Origin: Phycisphaerales bacterium
GTDB lineage: Bacteria > Planctomycetota > Phycisphaerae > Phycisphaerales > UBA1924
DNA length: 54,605 nt
Assembly (NCBI GenBank): GCA_028284805.1
Contig: JANQQZ010000063.1
Location: 1 to 54,605, forward strand
Reading direction: 5' to 3'
This document shows positions 16,955-25,161 of the stretch, in pieces. The notes beneath the pieces are model-generated. The model did no database searches. It saw only the letters and a program-made list of their open reading frames with translations, and had not been told where the DNA came from. A program made the position numbers and the translations under genes. The number at the start of each line of letters is the position of its first letter. The first letter of the stretch is position 1.

Positions 16955-18657
16955 TCGTTTCACGGATCGTGTGCGCGGCCGTGCTCAGTGGCTTGACTCT
17001 GGCCGCCGCGCCCGTGCCTCGGTTCTTCGTTCCCGAGCCCATCCCGGTCGCGCGCGTCAAGGCCAACCTCGAAGCCAAGATCGCCGAGGACGGCGGCGAC
17101 TGGGACGCGCACTACCAACTCGGTCGGCTCCACACCATGGTCGCGGCAACGGGCATGGAAACCGTCGTCGCTCGCCTCGACGCCCGAGCTACCAACGTGT
17201 ATCCCCTAGATTGGCAAGTGGTGCAGCGAGTCAAAACCCGAGAACTGACCGACCTGGAACGTGTCGAGCACTTCGACGCGGCGATACGCCACATGCGCAC
17301 CGCATATGTGCTGCAGCGACACGATCCTCGTGTTGTGCTGTCATACGCCTATCTACTGGAGCAAGCGGAGCCATTGCGCACGCAGCTGTCTGAGGTTCCC
17401 CTGCGCCGCAATGTGGAGATCAAGGACACGCCAGCTTCGCAGAGCCAGGACGCCGTCATCCACGAGGTCTTGAACAACAGCCACAAGCGAGAGACAAACA
17501 TCGACCTGATGGTGGCTCTCTGGGCGGGGGACGACGATCTGCTCGGGCGGCAGCTTCACAACCTCAAACGCCGGATCGAGCAGGACACGGTCGAGGTGAG
17601 GAGACAGGTCGCTGACGATGTTCTTCGTCAGCTTTGGCGTCTTCAGGTCATTGATCTGTACTACGAAGCGTGTACATCGGCCTCGCGCAACGAACTCCGC
17701 CCCGGTATCGGCATGTATGGGCTTGAAGGCCTCGTGACCACCGAAGCCGCCGACGCGTTCACGCGGCTTGTCGACGAATGGGACATCACAGACAAGTTCC
17801 GGCTTGCAGCTGTTCAAGAACTCCGCAAGCAGGCCATCGCCGCCCCGCGCATGGTCACACCGATCATCCTTTCTCTGGACGCCCCCGCACCCCTCGAATC
17901 CCTCACCGCCCCCGACACCACCGTCGCCTTCGACTTCGACGGCACAGGCCGCGAGCAGCGCTGGTCGTGGGTCAGCCCCGACACCGCCATCCTCGTCTGG
18001 GATCCCGACGAAACCGGCGCCATCACCTCGGGCCGACAGCTCTTCGGGTCGGTCACCTGGTGGCTCTTCTGGGACACCGGCTATCACGCGCTCGCCGCTC
18101 TCGACGACGACGCCAACGGCTGGATCGAAGGACCCGTGCTCGCCGGCCTCGCCGTCTGGCACGACCGCGACAGCAACGGCGTCTCCGACCCCGGCGAGGT
18201 CACACCCATCCGCAACACGCCGATCGAGGCCATCGCCTGCACCCAGACCGACACCATCGCCGATGACACGCCGGCCAACCTCACCGGTCTGCGTCTCGAC
18301 GACGGCACCGTCCTGCCCACCTACGACTGGATCGCCGAGGAACAGCACGCCGGGCCGCACGCACAGCAGCGGCCCAAGCCGGCCGGAATGCTCGGTGCCC
18401 GTGTCGAGCGCATCGCCGATGTCGCAGCCCTCGACAGCTTCAGGATCAATATCGTCAGGCCCCACGAGCTTGTCCTCGGGGAGCCCATGCAGCCCGATAT
18501 CCGCATCACCGACCGCGGCCTGATCGTCGATAGCCATCTCTACTGCATCCGCATCGTCGTGCCTGACAGCACACACTCCATGCCCGTTGCCGTCGGTGAG
18601 GGTGTGACAGTGCCGATGCCGACGTGGCCGGGTGACCTGCTGGAGGGAGATGAATGA
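16951..18657 (+). CDS. Secreted protein with RTX/EF-hand-like calcium-binding segment in the MoxR operon
   Basis: A 568-aa protein with a short signal peptide (IVSRIVCAAVLSGLTLAAA). The first 300 residues are helical with a TPR-like start (WDAHYQLGRLHTM). Residues about 326-425 show the repeat seen near RTX-type Ca-binding regions: FDFDGTGREQRWSWVSPDTA, then VWDPDETGAITSGRQLFG, ALAALDDDANGWIEG, and VWHDRDSNGVSDPGE. These four Asp-rich loops are spaced as in that module. Base composition shifts inside the gene: about 17180-17870 is visibly less GC-rich than the Ca-binding part, suggesting a mosaic origin. The start overlaps moxR (ATGA) and the stop overlaps the next lipoprotein (ATGA). The function is unknown; a Ca-dependent extracytoplasmic partner of the MoxR machinery is an inference. 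Confidence 0.82.
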   Translation: MIVSRIVCAAVLSGLTLAAAPVPRFFVPEPIPVARVKANLEAKIAEDGGDWDAHYQLGRLHTMVAATGMETVVARLDARATNVYPLDWQVVQRVKTRELTDLERVEHFDAAIRHMRTAYVLQRHDPRVVLSYAYLLEQAEPLRTQLSEVPLRRNVEIKDTPASQSQDAVIHEVLNNSHKRETNIDLMVALWAGDDDLLGRQLHNLKRRIEQDTVEVRRQVADDVLRQLWRLQVIDLYYEACTSASRNELRPGIGMYGLEGLVTTEAADAFTRLVDEWDITDKFRLAAVQELRKQAIAAPRMVTPIILSLDAPAPLESLTAPDTTVAFDFDGTGREQRWSWVSPDTAILVWDPDETGAITSGRQLFGSVTWWLFWDTGYHALAALDDDANGWIEGPVLAGLAVWHDRDSNGVSDPGEVTPIRNTPIEAIACTQTDTIADDTPANLTGLRLDDGTVLPTYDWIAEEQHAGPHAQQRPKPAGMLGARVERIADVAALDSFRINIVRPHELVLGEPMQPDIRITDRGLIVDSHLYCIRIVVPDSTHSMPVAVGEGVTVPMPTWPGDLLEGDE

Positions 18658-19091
18658 GGGTCCTTGCTGCACTTCTCGTCGTCCAGGCGGTGGTCCTCAG
18701 CGGCTGTTGCCTGCGGAATCCGTTCGCTACCAACGATCTGCGCCTCGAACCCACGGAAGCCGAGATGAAGGCCGCGCTGCTCGACGGGTTCCCGATCGGC
18801 TCGACACGCGACCATGTGCTGTGCGAACTCAAGTGGCGATCCGCGCGGTATCTGCCGGGGCAGACGAGTGACTCTGATGACCAGCAGGACTTGCCAATCG
18901 TCGAGGTCTGGATCGCTCCCAAGCCGCCTCCGCCCACTCCCGGAAAGTTTGTGAATTGGGTGGAGTCGCAGATGGTCGCATCGTTCCACTTCGATGGCGA
19001 CGACCTGCTGGCCAAGATCGATGTGCGGTCGGATGTCGAAGGCGATCAGTTCTACATCCCATACGAGTTTGAGATCACGGCAGACAACTGA
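18654..19091 (+). CDS. Small lipoprotein A, BamE/SmpA-like motif
   Basis: A 145-aa lipoprotein (signal LLVVQAVVLSGC with the lipobox Cys near residue 18). The mature part has FPIGSTRDHVLCEL, resembling the short 'G-T-x-x-x-V-x-x-x-L' helix of BamE/SmpA-like outer-membrane lipoproteins. It ends YIPYEFEITADN, which is almost the same ending as the next gene (IPYEFEITADD), so the two are paralogues from a tandem duplication. Starts and stops overlap the neighbours by ATGA (upstream) and TGATG (downstream), so it is translationally coupled within the MoxR operon. Family placement in BamE is a motif-level inference only. Confidence 0.78.
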   Translation: MRVLAALLVVQAVVLSGCCLRNPFATNDLRLEPTEAEMKAALLDGFPIGSTRDHVLCELKWRSARYLPGQTSDSDDQQDLPIVEVWIAPKPPPPTPGKFVNWVESQMVASFHFDGDDLLAKIDVRSDVEGDQFYIPYEFEITADN

Positions 19092-19130
19092 TGCGCCGCA
19101 CCCCCTCCCCAACCAGACCGTCCTCCCTCG
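19081..19130 (+). repeat. Direct repeat copy 1 (lipoprotein end / DUF58 start junction)
   Basis: This 50-bp block matches 19632-19681 at 43 of 50 positions by direct comparison, 551 bp apart. It spans the stop codon of one lipoprotein and the first 13 codons of the next gene (encoding MRRTPSPTRPSSL here, MLRTPSPTRPSSL in copy 2). It marks one boundary of a tandem duplication. Confidence 0.85.
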
Positions 19131-19642
19131 TGCTCGGCTCAGCAGCCGGCCTGTCACTGGCTTTGGTGAGCGGATGCTGCATCCAGAATCCGCTGGATTT
19201 TGGTCCCAAGCTCCAGGTCAAGGAAGATGAGCAGGCGATGCGGGAGTTGCTGCTCGATCTCTTCCCGCTCGGCGCGTCGCGACGCGAAGTGCTCAGGACG
19301 ATCGATCGGCATGACATCGAGTTTCTTGAGTACAAGATCGCAGGTACGGATACGCAGTCGCTTGTGCGTGAGCGAGTGTTTCAGTATGGCCTGTCTTCGC
19401 AAGATGAACAAGATCGACCCGTGTACGCCGCGCGTCGGCTTGATCGTCTAGAGGTCAAGATTCCGCAACACATTAAGCACTTTCTGCCTGGTTGCACGAG
19501 GCTGATCTCGTTCCGCTTTCCGTTCCTCGCGGCCGGAATCAGCTTCGATGATTCTGGTGTGTCGCACATCGAAGTCTGGTCGTACAGCACCAACCCAAAC
19601 GACTGGATCCCGTACGAATTCGAAATCACAGCAGACGACTAA
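19091..19642 (+). CDS. Small lipoprotein B, paralogue of A, with N-terminus copied from the DUF58 gene
   Basis: A 183-aa lipoprotein (SLALVSGC lipobox near residue 29) with the same FPLGASRREVLRTI helix motif and the same EFEITADD ending as the preceding gene. Its first 13 residues (MRRTPSPTRPSSL) match the first 13 of the following DUF58 protein (MLRTPSPTRPSSL) and are followed by a normal signal peptide. The gene therefore looks like a duplicated lipoprotein whose start was taken from the DUF58 gene during the duplication. It overlaps the upstream gene by TGATG and the downstream gene by TAATG. The extra residues lengthen the signal peptide n-region to about 13 extra residues, which might affect export. 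Confidence 0.8.
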   Translation: MRRTPSPTRPSSLVLGSAAGLSLALVSGCCIQNPLDFGPKLQVKEDEQAMRELLLDLFPLGASRREVLRTIDRHDIEFLEYKIAGTDTQSLVRERVFQYGLSSQDEQDRPVYAARRLDRLEVKIPQHIKHFLPGCTRLISFRFPFLAAGISFDDSGVSHIEVWSYSTNPNDWIPYEFEITADD

Positions 19643-19681
19643 TGCTCCGCACCCCCTCACCAACCCGGCCGTCTTCCCTCG
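19632..19681 (+). repeat. Direct repeat copy 2 (lipoprotein end / DUF58 start junction)
   Basis: Second copy of the 50-bp block at 19081-19130; 43 of 50 bases agree. It covers the end of lipoprotein B and the start of the DUF58 gene. Confidence 0.85.
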
Positions 19682-20637
19682 AAGACCTCCTCCCCGCCGA
19701 CCTCATCGCGCGGCTTGATCGCCTCGACATCACCAGCCGAAAGGTCCTCACGGGCAAGCTCAAGGGCGAACGACGCAGCAAGAAGCGGGGCGAGTCCGTC
19801 GAGTTCGCCGACCACCGCCCCTACGTCGTGGGAGACGACCTCCGCCACATCGACTGGAACATCTTCGGCCGGCTCGACCGCCTCTTCCTCAAGCTCTTCC
19901 TCGAAGAGGAAGACCTCTCCCTGCACCTGGTCATCGACGCCTCGGCGTCCGCCGACACGGGCGAGCCCAGCAAGTTCTTCCTCATGCAGCAGCTCGCGAT
20001 GGCCCTGGGCTACATAGGCCTCTCCAACTACAACCGCGTCGCCTGCACCGCCATCGGCGGCAGCCTTTCCTCCCTCTCCCCTGCTGGGGGAGAGGGCCGG
20101 GGTGAGGGGGCTCCCCAACTCCTCACCCGCGTCACCGACCTCCGCGGCAAACGCCGAACCCACGACCTCGCCCGCTTCCTCTGCCAGCTCGAACCGGGAT
20201 CAGGCATCGGCGACACCGACTCCCCCGACGTGCCCGACTTCTCCGAGGCCTGCAAGCGCATCGCCCTGACCCGCCGCGGCAAGGGCGTCATGGTCCTGCT
20301 CTCCGACATGCTCATCAAGGAGGGCTACGACACAGGCCTCCGCCTGCTCGTGGGCCGGGGCTACGACCTGTTCGTCATGCAAGTCCTCAGCCCGCAGGAG
20401 CTCGATCCGTCTCTGGCCGGCGATCTGCGCCTCAAGGACCTCGAAGACGGCGACCGCGCCGACATCACCGTCAGCGCACCCCTGCTCAAGAAGTACAAGC
20501 AGAACCTCGCCGCGTACACCACCCGCCTCCGCGAGTTCTGCGCGAGGCGCGACATCACCCAGATGACCGTCCGCAGCGACACCCCGATGGACACGCTGAT
20601 CCTCGACTACCTCCGCAGACGGGGGCTGGTGCGATGA
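19642..20637 (+). CDS. DUF58 domain protein of the MoxR operon
   Basis: A 331-aa cytoplasmic DUF58 protein, the standard partner of MoxR. The family signature YVVGDDLRHIDWNIFGR is at about residues 62-78, then LHLVIDASASAD gives a VWA-like DxSxS site and VMVLLSDML follows. There is no membrane segment. At residues about 144-158 the protein contains SPAGGEGRGEG, encoded by a palindromic REP-like sequence inserted in frame (see the repeat at 20072-20116). Its start overlaps the lipoprotein B stop (TAATG) and its stop overlaps the next lipoprotein (ATGA). DUF58 proteins are thought to act with MoxR and VWA membrane proteins in complex maturation; the specific substrate here is unknown. Confidence 0.93.
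   Translation: MLRTPSPTRPSSLEDLLPADLIARLDRLDITSRKVLTGKLKGERRSKKRGESVEFADHRPYVVGDDLRHIDWNIFGRLDRLFLKLFLEEEDLSLHLVIDASASADTGEPSKFFLMQQLAMALGYIGLSNYNRVACTAIGGSLSSLSPAGGEGRGEGAPQLLTRVTDLRGKRRTHDLARFLCQLEPGSGIGDTDSPDVPDFSEACKRIALTRRGKGVMVLLSDMLIKEGYDTGLRLLVGRGYDLFVMQVLSPQELDPSLAGDLRLKDLEDGDRADITVSAPLLKKYKQNLAAYTTRLREFCARRDITQMTVRSDTPMDTLILDYLRRRGLVR
20072..20116 (+). repeat. REP-like palindromic element inserted in frame within the DUF58 gene
   Basis: CCCTCTCCCC (20072-20081) pairs perfectly with GGGGAGAGGG (20087-20096) around a 5-nt loop, followed by a GGTGAGGGGG tail and CTCCCC. The arrangement closely resembles the widespread palindromic repeats usually found between genes, which read as 'SPxGGEGxGEG' or 'LTPALSPxRGEG' when translated. 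Here the element lies within a coding region and keeps the frame, adding about 15 residues. Confidence 0.75.
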
Positions 20638-21056
20638 GGCTGTTGCTGTGCTTTGTTTCGCTCACGATGCTCACGGGCTGCGTCTACAACGACGCCCCAA
20701 TCCACCTCTACATGCACGATCACGAGATGAGCCGCGCCGTCAACGAACACTTCGATCCGGGCATGCCCCCCGCGAGGGTCAAGGCCACCCTCGAGTCTTT
20801 CGAGGTCCGCTACCGGACGTACCCGGCGTTCACGGCCGAGCCAGCAGAGATTGAGGCCGAGATCTGGAAGGCCGGCCCGCGTCTCAGCTTCTCCTGCTGC
20901 CCGGGAAGCATGCGCTTCCTCTTCACCGACGACGCGCTCGAGACCATCCTCTTCCGACACCCGCTGCCCGACGACTCGGGCCTGCTCGCTCCGGCACAGC
21001 AGATCCTGCTCGAACAACCGCTCGAACTGGAGGGAAGCGGGGGTGACGCCCCATGA
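20634..21056 (+). CDS. Small lipoprotein C, BamE/SmpA-like motif
   Basis: A 140-aa lipoprotein: signal LLLCFVSLTMLTGC with the lipobox Cys at about residue 15. The mature region has FDPGMPPARVKATLESFEVRY, comparable to the G-x-x-x-x-V-x-x-x-L helix in lipoproteins A and B, but the rest and the C-terminus are divergent. It overlaps DUF58 by ATGA and the BatA-like gene by ATGA, so it is again tightly coupled. Three small lipoproteins of this general design in one MoxR operon suggest an envelope-facing role. Confidence 0.76.
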   Translation: MRLLLCFVSLTMLTGCVYNDAPIHLYMHDHEMSRAVNEHFDPGMPPARVKATLESFEVRYRTYPAFTAEPAEIEAEIWKAGPRLSFSCCPGSMRFLFTDDALETILFRHPLPDDSGLLAPAQQILLEQPLELEGSGGDAP

Positions 21057-23104
21057 CCTTCGCCACGCCCCTGCTCGCCGCCATCGCCGCGGCCATCGCG
21101 ATCCCGACGCTGCTGATCCTCTATTTTCTCAAGCTGCGTCGGCGCGATGTCGAGGTCTCGTCGACGCTGCTCTGGAAGCAGACGATCGAGGACATGCAGG
21201 CCAACGCCCCCTTCCAGCGCCTCCGCAAGAACCTGCTGCTCTTCCTCCAACTGCTCGCGCTGATCGCGGGCCTCTTCGCCCTCGCCCAGCCCGAGCTCGA
21301 CTCCACGACCGTCTCGGGCAGCCGCCACACCATCATCATCGACCGCTCCGCGAGCATGGCGACGCTTGATGGCGACGCCGAAGGCGACCAGGTCACCCGC
21401 CTCGCGCAAGCCAAGCAGGAAGCCCTCGACTTCGTCGACGCCCTCGCCGAGCCGGGCTGGCTCGACCGCATCCTCGAGGGCGACCGCGCGACCGCCGACC
21501 TCGCCACCGTCATCGCCTTCGACAGCACCGCCGAGATCCGCCAGGTCATGACGGGCGACAAGGCCCTCCTCCGCACGGCGATCGAATCGATCGAGATCAC
21601 CGACGCGCCAACGAACGCGTCCCAGGCCTACACCCTCGCCGAAGCCCAGGGCCTCCGACAGACCCGCGTCGACCGCGACGGCGCGCTGCTGGAACTCGCC
21701 CCCGTCGTCGGCGCCGTCCACCTCTGGACGGACGGCGTCATCGCCGACGCACGCGACGTCTCGCCCGGTCCCGAGGACACCGTCATCTACAACCGCATCG
21801 GAAGCGACGCTCCCGACAACATCGGCATCACCGGCCTCCGCGCCGAACGCTCCTTCGAGAACCCGCGCGAGCTCTCCCTCTTCGTTGGCCTCTCGACCAC
21901 CAGCGCCACCGAGCGCACCGTCGATGTCGAGCTCCGCATCGCGGGCGACATCATCAGCGTCCGGCCCGCCACCCTCGCCCCCGCGAGTCCCAACGCCCTC
22001 GGCGCGGGGGGCGTCGTCTTCACGCTCGACCGGGCCGCTGGCGCCAACGCCGAGGTCCGCATCCGCCCGACCGACTCATTGCCCGACCTGCTCGACGCCG
22101 ACGACACGGGCTGGGCCGTCATCCCGCCCGCGAAGCGCCTGACCGTTGCCGTTGTGAGCGAGGGAGACTTCTTCACGAGCCTCGCGCTCGAGGGGCTGCC
22201 GCTGGGCGAGCTCGTCAACCTCACTCCCGATGAGTTCGAGACCCAGCGCGACCGCGGGCAGCTGGGCGCCTACGACGCGATCGTCCTCGACAGCTGGCTG
22301 CCCGAAGGCGAGCTCGACGCAGGCAGCTACCTCGTGCTCGGAGGCGTCCCACAGGGACTCGGCCTTTCGACCAGCGAGACCGTCGGCATCGACGAGGTCA
22401 TCGACTGGGACCAGGGCCACCCCGTCATGCGCGACCTCGAGCTGGGCGGGCGCATCACCATCGCCGATGCGCCCAGGGTCTCCATCGCCGACGACTCCGC
22501 AGCCGCGGTCCTCGCCGAGACCGGCGCGGGTCCCGTCATCTTCGACGCCGCGACAGGAAGCACCCGCGCAATCGTCGTCGCCTTCGATCCCGACGAGTCC
22601 TCCTGGCCCTTCGACGTCAGCTACGTCGTCTTCCTCGCGACCGCCGTCGAGACACTTGGCGGCGTCAGCGCCGACCAGCCCGAGCTCGCCTCCGCCCGCC
22701 CGGGCGGCACGCTCAGCCCGAGACTGCCCACCGGAGCACGCAACGTCCGCGTCCGCATCCCCAATGCACCCGATATGGATCTCACCCCAGCCCCCGACGG
22801 GCGTGTCGCCTTCGGCCCCATTACCGAAACCGGGCTCTACACGCTCGAATGGACCGGACCCGCGGGTGCCCGCGACACCGTCGATGGCTCCCGCGTCTCC
22901 CGCGCACTCGCCGTCAACCTGCTCGACCTCAACGAGACGGACATCCGACCGCGAGGCACGCTCCCCTTCGCTTCTGGCGATATCGCCGCCGCCGAGGCGG
23001 GCTCCGCGGATGCGCCCCGACGCCTCTGGCCCTGGCTGCTCGTCGTCGTCATGGTCGTGATGCTCTTCGAGTGGTGGGTCTACAACCGGAAGGTCTACCT
23101 GTGA
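21053..23104 (+). CDS. BatA-type VWA inner-membrane protein
   Basis: A 683-aa protein that begins with the aerotolerance (BatA) N-terminal domain: a TM helix (LLAAIAAAIAIPTLLILYFLKLRRRD), then FQRLRKNLLLFLQLLALIAGLFALAQPEL. The VWA MIDAS IDRSASM is near residue 96. The large extracytoplasmic region ends at a final TM helix (LWPWLLVVVMVVMLFEWWVYN) with a short RKVYL tail. DUF58, MoxR and BatA-like VWA proteins together form the classic MoxR-associated set. Overlaps at both ends (ATGA at 21053, GTGA at 23101) show translational coupling. It probably acts in the inner membrane with its VWA domain outside the cytoplasm. Confidence 0.91.
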   Translation: MTFATPLLAAIAAAIAIPTLLILYFLKLRRRDVEVSSTLLWKQTIEDMQANAPFQRLRKNLLLFLQLLALIAGLFALAQPELDSTTVSGSRHTIIIDRSASMATLDGDAEGDQVTRLAQAKQEALDFVDALAEPGWLDRILEGDRATADLATVIAFDSTAEIRQVMTGDKALLRTAIESIEITDAPTNASQAYTLAEAQGLRQTRVDRDGALLELAPVVGAVHLWTDGVIADARDVSPGPEDTVIYNRIGSDAPDNIGITGLRAERSFENPRELSLFVGLSTTSATERTVDVELRIAGDIISVRPATLAPASPNALGAGGVVFTLDRAAGANAEVRIRPTDSLPDLLDADDTGWAVIPPAKRLTVAVVSEGDFFTSLALEGLPLGELVNLTPDEFETQRDRGQLGAYDAIVLDSWLPEGELDAGSYLVLGGVPQGLGLSTSETVGIDEVIDWDQGHPVMRDLELGGRITIADAPRVSIADDSAAAVLAETGAGPVIFDAATGSTRAIVVAFDPDESSWPFDVSYVVFLATAVETLGGVSADQPELASARPGGTLSPRLPTGARNVRVRIPNAPDMDLTPAPDGRVAFGPITETGLYTLEWTGPAGARDTVDGSRVSRALAVNLLDLNETDIRPRGTLPFASGDIAAAEAGSADAPRRLWPWLLVVVMVVMLFEWWVYNRKVYL

Positions 23105-25161
23105 ACCGTGTGCTGCTCGCACTCGTGCTCGCACTCGCCGCGTGCGCCGCGCCCGGGCAGGTCGAGGTCCCAGACGAGCCGACCGTCTTCGCCGACTTCG
23201 GCTTCGGCAGCGCCATCGTCGCAGGCGGATGGGTACCCATCACGGTTGCGGTCCAGGCACTCGACGAACCCCTCTCGGGGTACGTCGAGCTCTCCTTCAT
23301 CGCGGGCGGCGAGCGGGTCGACCACGTCGCTCCGTTCGCCGCGGCGCCGCAGTCCAGTGCGCTCGTCCCCATGACCGTGCACCTGCCCTGGTGGACCGAC
23401 ACGATCACCCTCGGAGCCGTCGACGAGAAGCAGGGACGCGTCGCGAACATCACCTACAAGTCGAACCCGGGCCCGACCGATGCCCGCCTGCCGGCGCTCA
23501 CCCGCTCCGCAAGGCTGGTCGTTTCCGTCACCCCGCGTCTGCCGGCGGGGCTCGTCGCCGACGCCGTGAAGACGCCCGAGGGCAAGGGGCTCGACCTCAC
23601 TCCCGTCAACGTCACCGCCGACCGCCTCCCGCCGAACCGCCTTGCCTACGAGAGCGTCGAGCTGCTCGTCGTCGACCCCGCGAACCTCGCGGGTGCCGAC
23701 CCGCGCTCTATCGAGGCAATCCTCCGGTGGACCGCCTCGGGCGGACGCCTGCTCATCCTCGCCGACCGACCCGGCTCCGAGTGGTCGCGGTGGCTCGCCG
23801 CCACACCGGCAACCGCCGACATCGACGTCGGCACCCTGACCGAGCTCGATCTCGCGGGCAACGCGCTCAGCGGGCGGCCCATCGAGCTCGGACGCATCGC
23901 GGCCGCGGCCGGCTGGACGTCGCTCGCAACCGACAACGCGGGTCGGACCATCGCCGCCCGGGGCCCGCTCGCCTTCGGCTGGCTCACGCTCGCTTCCTAC
24001 GACCCGCTCGTATTCGAACAGGATGAGGATCAGCCCCACATCGAGCGTCTCGCGCTCAACGACGCCGACGACGGTGAGGAACTCCTCGTATCGATGACCA
24101 GCACCTTCGGGCGCTACTACCTGGGCGAAGACCGCGCCGTGGGCAAAGACTGGCTGATCTACCAAACCATCGACGCGGTCGCGACCTCCGACCCGCCGGG
24201 CAGCGGCGGCTTCGTGCTCATCGCGGCAGTCCCTCTCGCGCTCGCCGTGCTGCTCGGGCCGATCGATTTCTTCCTGCTCGGTCGCCTCCGGCGCCGTCAG
24301 CTCGCGTGGTTCTCCGCGTTCGTCTGGATCGCCCTCGTCGGAGGCGTCGCCCTCGTCGTCCCGCGTCTGCTCCAGGCCAGCAGCTCAGACATCGGCACGG
24401 TCGCCGCCTCCGATCTCATCCTGCCCAACCTCGCGATGCAACGCGACGCAGGCCCCAACACCGCCGCCGAGATCCAGCCCACGCTCGCCGGGTGGTCCGC
24501 CGGCGCGAGCGTTCTCTTTCACGGCAGCCAGACCCCCTTCACGCTCGAATCGCCCGAGCCGCACGCCTGGCGCCCGCTCGATTCGGGCAACACCGGGCTG
24601 GCGGCGCTCTCGGGCGCGCTGTTCCGCCAGAGCCCCGCCGGACCGGGCCTCGCCGCCGCCGCGGCGGTCGAGCCCGTGCGCATCCCCGCCCGTGTCTGGT
24701 CGCTCGCCACCATGCACAACCACGGGCCGGCAAGCCAGACCTTCGGCGTCGCACTGACCGCGAACGACGACGCGGCGCAGACCGAGTTCACACTGCAGCT
24801 CACCGGGTTGCCCGAGGGCGCGATCGTGCGTGCAGGCCGCATCACGCACGAGGGCCGCGAGCACACGCTAGTCGACGCCTCCCAGACACCGCTGCGGTTC
24901 GCCTTCGGCACACGGGGCGATGGCTTCGACTTCGAGGGTGACGTCTCGGGCTCGATCCAAGCCGCGCTCGCCGTTCTCGCTGGCGAGCCACGCCGACGCA
25001 ACGCCGCCATCAACGCCATGATCGACGCGGGCTGGGCCCGCATCGACTTGCTCATCGAGAACCCGCCCGCGCTGCCGACCTTCACCACGACCGACCCGTC
25101 GGCCCAGACCGGCTACGCCCTCTACCGCGTGCTCACCCCGATGCCGGAGCCAAGACCATGA
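23101..25161 (+). CDS. Large membrane-anchored extracytoplasmic protein of the MoxR operon
   Basis: A 686-aa protein. The GTG at 23101 overlaps the upstream stop (GTGA) and is followed at once by a signal peptide with a possible lipobox (LVLALAACAAPG). A longer in-frame extension upstream is inside the previous gene and lacks signal-like sequence, so I reject it. The mature part has a beta-rich extracytoplasmic region with a GATase-like ELLVVDPANLAG segment. Two TM helices follow near residues 375-430 (GGFVLIAAVPLALAVLLGPI and FSAFVWIALVGGVALVVP), then a C-terminal beta-rich domain. The combination resembles the DUF4350/amidotransferase-like proteins found beside BatA. It ends by overlapping the ABC ATPase gene (ATGA). 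Confidence 0.85.
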   Translation: MNRVLLALVLALAACAAPGQVEVPDEPTVFADFGFGSAIVAGGWVPITVAVQALDEPLSGYVELSFIAGGERVDHVAPFAAAPQSSALVPMTVHLPWWTDTITLGAVDEKQGRVANITYKSNPGPTDARLPALTRSARLVVSVTPRLPAGLVADAVKTPEGKGLDLTPVNVTADRLPPNRLAYESVELLVVDPANLAGADPRSIEAILRWTASGGRLLILADRPGSEWSRWLAATPATADIDVGTLTELDLAGNALSGRPIELGRIAAAAGWTSLATDNAGRTIAARGPLAFGWLTLASYDPLVFEQDEDQPHIERLALNDADDGEELLVSMTSTFGRYYLGEDRAVGKDWLIYQTIDAVATSDPPGSGGFVLIAAVPLALAVLLGPIDFFLLGRLRRRQLAWFSAFVWIALVGGVALVVPRLLQASSSDIGTVAASDLILPNLAMQRDAGPNTAAEIQPTLAGWSAGASVLFHGSQTPFTLESPEPHAWRPLDSGNTGLAALSGALFRQSPAGPGLAAAAAVEPVRIPARVWSLATMHNHGPASQTFGVALTANDDAAQTEFTLQLTGLPEGAIVRAGRITHEGREHTLVDASQTPLRFAFGTRGDGFDFEGDVSGSIQAALAVLAGEPRRRNAAINAMIDAGWARIDLLIENPPALPTFTTTDPSAQTGYALYRVLTPMPEPRP

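Noticed and set aside
22849-23100. Upstream extension of the large membrane-anchored protein at 23101
   Set aside because: It lies inside the BatA-like gene in another frame and lacks signal features; GTG 23101 with GTGA overlap is better.
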